Positions 58,191 to 64,000 of a DNA stretch of 64,000 bases are shown piece by piece (positions within the stretch are counted from its first letter, which is position 1; every line of letters begins with the position of its first letter). A program made the position numbers and the translations under genes. The stretch comes from Firmicutes bacterium AM31-12AC (GTDB lineage Bacteria > Bacillota > Clostridia > Lachnospirales > Lachnospiraceae), in NCBI GenBank assembly GCA_003480425.1, contig QUJA01000007.1, positions 41,048-105,047 on the forward strand. Reading direction: 5' to 3'. The notes under the pieces were generated by a model that saw only the letters and a program-made list of their open reading frames with translations, made no database searches and was not told the DNA's origin.

Positions 58191-59356
58191 GAAACTTGTC
58201 ACTGAAAAAAACAATTCTGCTTTATTTTGTGATCAGCTTAACGGCAGCATTTCTGTTATCTGGATTTACAGTTCATTTTGCAAGAAATATGCAGAATAAA
58301 ATATGGGAAAAATATATTGATTATGCAGATTATACGGACGTGTTTCAGCAATATGGAAAGAAATACGAGATTGAGATATCAAGACCTAATCAATCGCAGA
58401 TGAATCGTTTGGACCATCATCTTTCGGAAATGTGTGACTTTATGGAAACATATTCGGTACTGATTTTTTCGATTGTTGGGAGTGTTGTTGCGGTATTCTT
58501 TTTTTATAAAAATAAGTTAAAGACACCTATACAGGAACTAAAAGATGCCTCACAAATGATTGCAGATAATGAACTGGATTTTCATGTGTCCTATGAAAAT
58601 AAAGATGAGATGGGAACTTTGTGTAAAGAATTTGAAATGATGCGAAGTGATTTAGCAGATAACAACAGAAAGATGTGGCGAATGATTGATGACGAGAAGG
58701 CTTTGCGGAATGCAATTGCACATGATATACGTTCTCCACTTTCCATATTGCGTGGGTATCAGGAAATGCTCTTAGAGTTTGTTTCTGCTGAGAGTATAAA
58801 AACAGAGGATGTTATTGATATCTTACAAACAGGCATGTATCAGATTGACCGTATAGAGCATTTCACGGAAAACATGAGAAAAATGTCCCATTTAGAACAG
58901 AGGGAACTGCAATGCTCAGAGATAGAATTATCGGAACTGGCAAAAAAGATTGAGGCAGAAGCTGCCATGCTGTCCAAGAAGGAAAGTAAATTATGTAAGG
59001 TAGAAAGAGTGCAGGAACAAAACATTGTGAAAGTGGATGAGGAACTTGTCATGGAAGTGACAGACAACTTACTGGAAAATGCGGTTCGATATGCACAAAA
59101 AAGTATTGCTTTGCAGATAAAGAAAAAGGATGGTTTTCTTATAATTTCTGTTGAAGATGATGGAATAGGATTTGTGGATACGGAGGAAAAAGTAACAGAA
59201 CCATTTTATCATAAGAATCCACAAGATGATTTAAAGCATTTTGGCCTTGGTATGTATATTTCTCGTATTTTCTGTGAAAAGCATGGAGGAAATTTGAAAA
59301 TATATAATGCCAGACAAGGCGGTGCTCATGTAGAAGCTCTTTTCAAAGCTGAATAA
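58178..59356 (+). CDS. Sensor histidine kinase
   Basis: About 392 residues. Two membrane spans (about 13-32 and 88-106) enclose a short sensor loop, then HAMP, HisKA with the phospho-His in AIAHDIRSPLSILRGYQEM, and HATPase_c with DNLLENAVRYAQ, VEDDGIGF and HFGLGMYISRIFCEKHGG. ATG 58178 lies inside the response-regulator end (13-base overlap). Small extracellular loop kinases of this kind often read antimicrobial peptides through the ABC transporter. Confidence 0.93.
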   Translation: MEKIRNLSLKKTILLYFVISLTAAFLLSGFTVHFARNMQNKIWEKYIDYADYTDVFQQYGKKYEIEISRPNQSQMNRLDHHLSEMCDFMETYSVLIFSIVGSVVAVFFFYKNKLKTPIQELKDASQMIADNELDFHVSYENKDEMGTLCKEFEMMRSDLADNNRKMWRMIDDEKALRNAIAHDIRSPLSILRGYQEMLLEFVSAESIKTEDVIDILQTGMYQIDRIEHFTENMRKMSHLEQRELQCSEIELSELAKKIEAEAAMLSKKESKLCKVERVQEQNIVKVDEELVMEVTDNLLENAVRYAQKSIALQIKKKDGFLIISVEDDGIGFVDTEEKVTEPFYHKNPQDDLKHFGLGMYISRIFCEKHGGNLKIYNARQGGAHVEALFKAE

Positions 59357-59472
59357 AAATACGTTATAAGGCTGAAATCACAAATAAAGTGGTTTTAGTC
59401 TTTTTTGTTGTGAATTTATTGAGAATTGATTTGTATGATGTTGTTAAAGAAATAAAGAAAGGAAGAGATACA

Positions 59473-60543
59473 ATGAAAACAATCATAAAAAGAAGTATAC
59501 TTGATTATTTAAAGAACCCTGTTTTGTGGATTGGCTTGATTATTATAGTTGCCAGTATGTATCAATGTCTGTCATCGTATTTGCAAATTCATTATGTCAA
59601 ACAGAATGAACAGATCACACAAAATGACGTAGCATTGGAAGATGCTGATGTCATGGATGGGTACATTCCCACATCTGATGATAAAGAAAGAAGAAGGGAG
59701 TGGGAAGATACGATCAAAGAGACGTTAATGGACACCTCCCAAAATGGTTTTGGATTTAGTAGGCAGGAAGCAGATCATGTAATGAAAGAAATTCAGAATA
59801 TGGATGTAAAGACTGCTTCTGAGTTTTTGGAATCCCAATATGGCTATTATAATGCAATATATGCTTATGAGGACCTTGAAATTCATAAGGGGACAGCAGA
59901 AGAAATCAATCATTATATCGAGCGGAAATTATCCGAACATTCTTTTTCCTGGTACTTTGCCAAAAAATTTACGGATTTTGCAGGATTGCATATGGCCTTT
60001 TTTGCAACAGTTTTGCTATCATTTTTATTTATTCAGGATACACGAAAAAGTACCTATGAATTATTACATACAAAGCCTGTTACGGCAATCCAATATATAT
60101 GTGGGAAAGTAATAAGCGGATTCGTTAGTATGTTGGGCGTATTAGTTATGTTGAATGTTATATTTTTTATGCTGTGTTTGAAAACATCTTTAGAATCAGG
60201 CTTTCCGGTAACACCAATTGATTTTTGCGTGAATTCTCTGATCTATATTGTGCCGAATCTTTTGATGATATGTTGTGTCTATACAATTACAGCATTAATA
60301 TTTAAAAATCCGCTTCCGGCAGCACCAGTTTTGTTTTTACACATTATATATTCAAATATGCTGACCGAGAAGAATGATATTTATTATATGAGACCGTTCT
60401 CTATTATGGTGCGATTTCCTGGCAGGTTTTTTGAAACACATGCAGCCAAAATGTCAAATATAAATCAGATTATGCTTGTGATCTCATCTGTTATATTAGT
60501 ATGTATTTCTGTCATAATCTGGAAAAGGAGGAGGGTTCATTGA
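59473..60543 (+). CDS. ABC-2-type permease subunit A
   Basis: 356 residues starting at ATG 59473 (MKTIIKRSILDYL, GGAAG site). A cytoplasmic N-terminus, one span (about 20-38), a long extracellular domain (about 45-175) and five C-terminal spans. No catalytic motif. It is followed by a second permease and an ATPase, forming one exporter with the sensor system upstream. Confidence 0.82.
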   Translation: MKTIIKRSILDYLKNPVLWIGLIIIVASMYQCLSSYLQIHYVKQNEQITQNDVALEDADVMDGYIPTSDDKERRREWEDTIKETLMDTSQNGFGFSRQEADHVMKEIQNMDVKTASEFLESQYGYYNAIYAYEDLEIHKGTAEEINHYIERKLSEHSFSWYFAKKFTDFAGLHMAFFATVLLSFLFIQDTRKSTYELLHTKPVTAIQYICGKVISGFVSMLGVLVMLNVIFFMLCLKTSLESGFPVTPIDFCVNSLIYIVPNLLMICCVYTITALIFKNPLPAAPVLFLHIIYSNMLTEKNDIYYMRPFSIMVRFPGRFFETHAAKMSNINQIMLVISSVILVCISVIIWKRRRVH

Positions 60544-61196
60544 AAACGGAATTAAAAAACTGCCTGTCATTATATAAGATTTTTTATTCATGTGCATTTA
60601 TACTGATATTGTGTGTTATTCATCCGATTATATACTATGAAGAAATCGGTTCAGCAATTCAGTCTCCAATAGCATTTTTAACAATTATTTTTTGTAGTGA
60701 CACATATTTGATGGAAGTAAAAAGTAAACGTGCCGATGTATTTCATTTGTATGATCAAAAAAAGCAGTTAAAAGTAATATCGCAGAGAGTGGGCGTTCAA
60801 ATATTATATTTATTAATACTTTCTTGTGTTGGATATGTTTTGTTTTTCTGGCAAAAACCGGGCAGTGTAAAAGAAGGGATTTCGGGTATTCAGATATTTC
60901 TTTTATATTTCATTGCAATGTTTGGAACTATCTGGCTTTGGAGTATATGCTCTGTGATTTTGTGTACACTGCTTCGAAATATGTGGGCAGGTATTGGATG
61001 TTTATTTGGGATTGTTATTGGACTTATATCAAAAGCGGGAAGTTCATTTTTCGGAAATCTGGGATTGTTTTCTTTCAGCTTTTGTGAACCTGCTCAATTA
61101 ATGTCTGAGAGTTGGATTTATGGAACGCTTGTGTCTTTTATAGCGGGGCTATTTTTATTTGCAGTATTACCAATGACTTTAAAGAAAAGAGGATAG
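60540..61196 (+). CDS. ABC-2-type permease subunit B
   Basis: 218 residues with about six spans and almost no soluble domain. The TTG start at 60540, five bases after AGGAGG and overlapping the stop of subunit A (TTGA), gives MKTELKNCLSLYK; longer in-frame readings lack a site. It is three bases upstream of the ATPase gene. Confidence 0.8.
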   Translation: MKTELKNCLSLYKIFYSCAFILILCVIHPIIYYEEIGSAIQSPIAFLTIIFCSDTYLMEVKSKRADVFHLYDQKKQLKVISQRVGVQILYLLILSCVGYVLFFWQKPGSVKEGISGIQIFLLYFIAMFGTIWLWSICSVILCTLLRNMWAGIGCLFGIVIGLISKAGSSFFGNLGLFSFSFCEPAQLMSESWIYGTLVSFIAGLFLFAVLPMTLKKRG

Positions 61197-61199
61197 ATT

Positions 61200-62072
61200 A
61201 TGAGTATTAGAATAAATGATTTAACAGTTAGATTTAAAAATGGTGTAGTTGCAGTAAATAAGGCATCTCTTGAAATACCTAATGGAATTTACGGACTTTT
61301 GGGTGAGAATGGTGCTGGAAAAACCACTTTGATGAGGGTTCTTACAACCGTTTTAAAACAAACGGAAGGAATGGTTTCTCTTGATGGAATTCTGTATAAC
61401 GAGGGAAATTATGAGAAAATACAGAAAAAGATTGGTTATCTTCCACAGGAAATCGACTTATATCCGAATCTTACGGTGAAAGAATGTCTTGTATATATGG
61501 GAGGACTGTCAGGAGTATCCAGAAATGACCTCGAACCAAGAATTACTTATTATCTGGAAAAAACTTCTCTTACAGAGCATCAGAATAAAAAAATGCGGCA
61601 ATTATCTGGTGGTATGAAGAGACGTGTCGGACTCATACAGGCACTTCTTAATAATCCGGATTTTTTGATTATTGATGAACCGACAACTGGGTTAGATCCG
61701 GAAGAAAGAATCAGGATCCGCAATCTTCTGGTTGATTTTTCAAAGGATAGAACTGTGCTGTTTTCCACTCATGTAGTAGAAGATTTAGCAGCAACCTGTA
61801 CACAGCTTGCCATTATGAAAAAAGGAAATTTTTTATATTCCGGAAGCGTGAGTGGGTTGCTGGAAAATGCAAAGGGCTGTGTTTGGAATTGTACGGTACA
61901 AAATGCAGAAGAAGCCCGTTTGTTAGAAGCCAATTATTCTATATCATCTAAGCAGTATGTAGAAAATGGAATTCATATGAAAGTATTAAGCAAAGGAAAG
62001 CCAAATGAGAATTGTGTCCTGGATAATGATATCACTTTGGAAGATGCATATATTTATTTGACGAATAGTTGA
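61200..62072 (+). CDS. ABC exporter ATPase
   Basis: 290 residues. Walker A GENGAGKTTLMRV (about 34-46), Q-loop LPQEIDLYPNLT, signature LSGGMKRRVGLIQALLN, Walker B FLIIDEPTTGLDPEE and switch His in FSTHVVEDL. CcmA/BcrA-type exporter ATPase. Its stop codon lies inside a 19-bp terminator stem. Probable function: expulsion of a peptide or drug sensed by the linked two-component system. Confidence 0.92.
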   Translation: MSIRINDLTVRFKNGVVAVNKASLEIPNGIYGLLGENGAGKTTLMRVLTTVLKQTEGMVSLDGILYNEGNYEKIQKKIGYLPQEIDLYPNLTVKECLVYMGGLSGVSRNDLEPRITYYLEKTSLTEHQNKKMRQLSGGMKRRVGLIQALLNNPDFLIIDEPTTGLDPEERIRIRNLLVDFSKDRTVLFSTHVVEDLAATCTQLAIMKKGNFLYSGSVSGLLENAKGCVWNCTVQNAEEARLLEANYSISSKQYVENGIHMKVLSKGKPNENCVLDNDITLEDAYIYLTNS

Positions 62073-62112
62073 ATCAGGACCACCCGTTGGACGGGTGGTC
62101 CTGATTCAATGT
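62069..62112 (+). terminator. 19-bp perfect terminator stem overlapping the ATPase stop codon
   Basis: TTGAATCAGGACCACCCGT (62069-62087) pairs exactly with 62091-62109 around a TGG loop. GC-rich and very stable; the following sequence is only moderately T-rich (GGTTTTTC). Confidence 0.85.
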
Positions 62113-62221
62113 GGTTTTTCGGCAGGTTCTGTAAAATAAGCTCAGATCAAACAATAACGGGAGGAGCTTATGCAACAGAATATTGAATTTGAGCTGATAT
62201 GACAGAGAATGTTTTGGCATA

Positions 62222-62250
62222 TTGACAGGACATTTAAAATGACGTATACT
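62222..62250 (+). promoter_or_regulatory. Strong promoter ahead of the Abi_2 remnant
   Basis: TTGACA (62222-62227), 17-base spacer, TATACT (62245-62250). Transcripts would start near 62257, some 85 bases before the Abi_2 ATG. Confidence 0.7.
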
Positions 62251-62255
62251 AAGCT

Positions 62256-62331
62256 CAGTGATCGTTCTGTAGAAACTTGCGAAGCCTACAGGCGGGGGAG
62301 AAGCCTGCGGGTCTCTCCCTCTTTTGTTTTA
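62256..62331 (+). ncRNA. GC-rich structured RNA upstream of the Abi_2 remnant
   Basis: Short region with GCCT-ACA-GGC and CAGGC/GCCTG pairings and a terminal stem GGGAGA (about 62296-62301) with TCTCCC (about 62313-62318), followed by TCTTTTGTTTT as a terminator. It contrasts with the AT-rich flanks and sits directly after a strong promoter. An RNA partner of an Abi_2-type toxin is one reading; a leader attenuator is the alternative. Confidence 0.45.
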
Positions 62332-62343
62332 AGGAGAAATGAG

Positions 62344-62604
62344 ATGCAGACACCGAAAAAATTCTCTTCTTTTAGTAACTAGGTTTCCTGGATCAGTGAT
62401 GAAAAGGGAATAAAAATAAAAGACAGAGAATATGCGGAAGAGATGTTACGCCAAATAGGATATTTTCCTCTTATGGGAGGATATAAACATCTTTTTAGAA
62501 TATCAAACACAAAAAAATATAAAGCAGGAACAAGTTTTGAAGAAATAGTCAGTCTGTATAAGTTTGATGCAGAGCTTAGAGAATTGTTTATTGAAGAATT
62601 TTAA
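62344..62604 (+). pseudogene. Abi_2-family (AbiD/AbiF-like) protein, truncated
   Basis: MQTPKKFSSFSN, an in-frame TAG (probably a changed CAG), then VSWISDEKGIKIKDREYAEE, MLRQIGYFPLMGGYKHLFRI and YKAGTSFEEIVSLYKFDAELRELF, the N-terminal signature of Abi_2 abortive-infection proteins. The gene ends after 86 codons, whereas the family is about 300 residues, so the C-terminal half with the RNase-type motif is gone. AAGGAG lies seven bases before the ATG. Confidence 0.78.
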
Positions 62605-62607
62605 TAT

Positions 62608-62793
62608 TTAAGAGTTTGTTTTTTCCCTTTTTGACATTAAAGATAAGATTTCTTGTGGGTTTGTCAACTGATGTCCGGGAAGTGTCTGCTTTGGTGTGCG
62701 GTCACGGTCGGCTTCGTCAATCGCTGCAATAAAAAGTTTTACGCTGTTTGGATTGGATATGACAAAATTATGAGTAATACTTGAAGTAGCCAT
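62608..62793 (-). CDS. Small mobile-element protein of unknown function
   Basis: 61 residues, MATSSITHNFVISNPNSVKL, RDRTPKQTLPGHQLTNPQEI, ending LMSKREKTNS. I recognise the pattern from small genes on Lachnospiraceae mobile elements, without a known role. AGGAGG seven bases before the ATG makes it a real gene. Convergent with the Abi_2 remnant. Confidence 0.65.
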   Translation of the reverse strand: MATSSITHNFVISNPNSVKLFIAAIDEADRDRTPKQTLPGHQLTNPQEILSLMSKREKTNS

Positions 62794-62826
62794 ACGAACA
62801 CCTCCTCTTTTCAGGTTTTTTGTGTA

Positions 62827-62851
62827 TTAATTATACGATTGACAGAGAAAT
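62827..62851. repeat. 25-bp direct repeat, copy 2
   Basis: Identical to 50027-50051. In this copy it runs into the displaced rlmD-type C-terminus (LTEKYVEMIVLL). Confidence 0.85.
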
Positions 62852-63006
62852 ATGTGGAGATGATTGTTCTTTTACACCAACAAAATCCGGACGATGCAAT
62901 AAAGATTGACTTAGCTCCGGGCGAACTGGATGCGACCAGTGCTGAGTTGAAAGCAACCCATCAGGAAATCAAAGATTATGTGCTGAAAGAATTAGTGCAT
63001 ATTTAA
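62839..63006 (+). pseudogene. Displaced C-terminal end of an rlmD-type methyltransferase
   Basis: LTEKYVEMIVLLHQQ followed by PDDAIKIDLAPGELDATSAE and LKATHQEIKDYVLKEL. VEMIVLL aligns with HVETVCLLSRK of the intact RlmD, and the rest matches the C-terminal extension found on rlmD genes with mobile elements behind them. It then ends early at TAA. This suggests an earlier insertion into rlmD left its original or a donor 3' end here. Confidence 0.6.
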
Positions 63007-63138
63007 AGCGTGGAAATCTCTTTTGGGAGCTTTTTGCTGTTTCTAAGGAAAGCTCTGTTTGAGATTTTAATATAACTGTTTGATTTGTAAAGTTGGCAAT
63101 GATACAATTAGTATTATTTAAAAGAAAGCAGAGAAAAT

Positions 63139-63821
63139 ATGAGTGAAAAGTTACTGATTGTTGAAGATGACAAAAAATTAAATGATGGAATACGTCTTGC
63201 CTTAAAGAATGATTCTTATTTCTTTTATCAGTGCAGAACTTTGCAGGAAGCTAGAGAAATCTTGAAAAAGGAAGATATCACATTGGTTTTATTAGATGTG
63301 AACTTGCCGGATGGAAATGGAATTGATTTTGTAAGAGAAATAAGGAAAAACAGTCAGGTGCCGATTATTCTGCTTACAGTAAATAACATGGAAGTAGATA
63401 TTGTAACAGGATTGGAAGCTGGGGCAAATGATTATATTACGAAACCGTTCAGTTTAATGGTACTGCGTGCAAGAGTAGCTGTACAGCTTAGAAATAAAGA
63501 GATGTCAGCGAAGGATTCAATGAAGATTGACCGATATGAGTTTTATTTCGATAAATGGAATTTTTTAAAGACAGTGCCCCCATTGAACTTAGTAAGACAG
63601 AACAAAAGCTCCTTAGAGTGCTGTGTGAAAACAGAGGAAAAGTATTAAAACGGGAATATTTGATTGACGAGGTATGGCAGGGAGATACAGAGTTTGTGGA
63701 TGCTCATGCTCTGACTGTTGCAATCAAACGTCTCAGAGATAAATTGGAAGATGATGTGCAGAAGCCTAAATATATCAAGACGGTTTACGGAATTGGTTAC
63801 ATATGGGCGGTGAAAGAATGA
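63139..63821 (+). CDS. OmpR-family response regulator, split by one-base deletion
   Basis: Receiver part MSEKLLIVEDDKKLNDGIRLAL with LVLLDVNLPDGNGIDFV and YITKPFSLMVLRARV; the winged-helix part continues in the next frame (MEFFKDSAPIELSKTEQKLLRVL through YIKTVYGIGYIWAVKE). One A missing at 63553-63555 (FYFDKMEFF) separates them. Joined, 227 residues. Its stop overlaps the kinase start. Resembles regulators of bacteriocin or vancomycin-type resistance systems. Confidence 0.88.
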
Positions 63822-63961
63822 CAGAAGAAATTTTATGGATTGCAGCAATATTTATCCTGAGCGGCGTCTTTTGGTACTTTCTTTTCTTTCAAACTATAAA
63901 TGAGCAAATCCAAAATATTGCACAAAAGAAAGACACCCTCTGTAGAAGGATGTATAATTGA
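63818..63961 (+). pseudogene. Histidine kinase N-terminal fragment, truncated
   Basis: MTEEILWIAAIFILSGVFWY gives a membrane span and FFQTINEQIQNIAQ the start of the following helix; then sequence diverges (KKDTLCRRMYN) and stops. The break at about 63929 coincides with ACACCCTCTGTAGAAGGATG, which looks like the end of an inserted element. The window ends soon after, so the source is not seen. Confidence 0.6.
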
Positions 63962-64000
63962 AGTACCAACAAACAACATACTCACTCAAACAAGGGGGTG

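Noticed and set aside
62170..62202. Mini-ORF MQQNIEFELI with a GGAGG site
   Set aside because: Ten codons only; probably the start of a lost gene, and no family can be assigned.

Overview
The window looks like a chromosomal segment of a low-GC Gram-positive anaerobe of the Lachnospiraceae (Clostridia). The evidence is the gene content: DUF5688 and DUF1836 proteins, an alpha/beta spore-protein relative, a FabK-type fatty-acid operon with a fused AccD-AccA, and glgC-glgD. Start codons, AGGAGG-type ribosome sites and AT-rich spacers agree. I cannot name a genus from sequence alone.

Layout. 1-2051: the end of a YqeG-like gene, efp and a DUF5688 gene. About 2060-7840: a compact Tn916-type integrative element (integrase, excisionase, Rep_trans initiator/relaxase with a frameshifted start, hairpins that could be its origin, an XRE regulator, two membrane cargo proteins). 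7850-13115: a structured repeat, tRNA-Arg(CCG), nfo, argS, an AlaX-like editing protein and a CPBP protease. 13147-15360: CIRCE element and htpG. 15443-15620: a three-hairpin intergenic element. 15653-18171: a PadR-controlled envelope operon and a spore protein. 18350-25840: a WecG-type transferase, a CdaR-type regulator, then ftsE-ftsX, an M23 factor, an S41 protease and an NlpC/P60 hydrolase carrying a WalR-type box. 26018-27963: rpsB and tsf. 28156-38103: the type II fatty-acid and acetyl-CoA carboxylase operon with FabT-like boxes and a FabT-like MarR gene. 38143-40399: glgC-glgD. 40595-48195: mixed housekeeping genes, including pcrA and rlmD.

From the 3' end of rlmD (about 48200) to the window end lies a mosaic accessory island. 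It holds a HigB toxin with a HigA-ImmA/IrrE fusion and paired operators, a large primase-helicase-PLD protein of the TOTE conflict-system type, an ArsC-like protein, broken RhuM and AAA_14 genes, relaxase and YjdF-like tails, a two-component/ABC exporter operon, a truncated Abi_2 gene preceded by its own promoter and a GC-rich structured RNA, a displaced rlmD-type C-terminus, and a second two-component pair whose kinase is cut off. An exact 25-bp direct repeat, 12.8 kb apart, brackets most of it.

A striking global property is that many genes, including essential ones (argS, fabF, accB, pcrA), are split by single-base shifts, mostly one missing base in a short homopolymer. I read these as probable sequence or assembly errors and annotate such genes as single loci. 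In the island 48-64 kb some damage is clearly real (internal deletions, mosaics, truncations).
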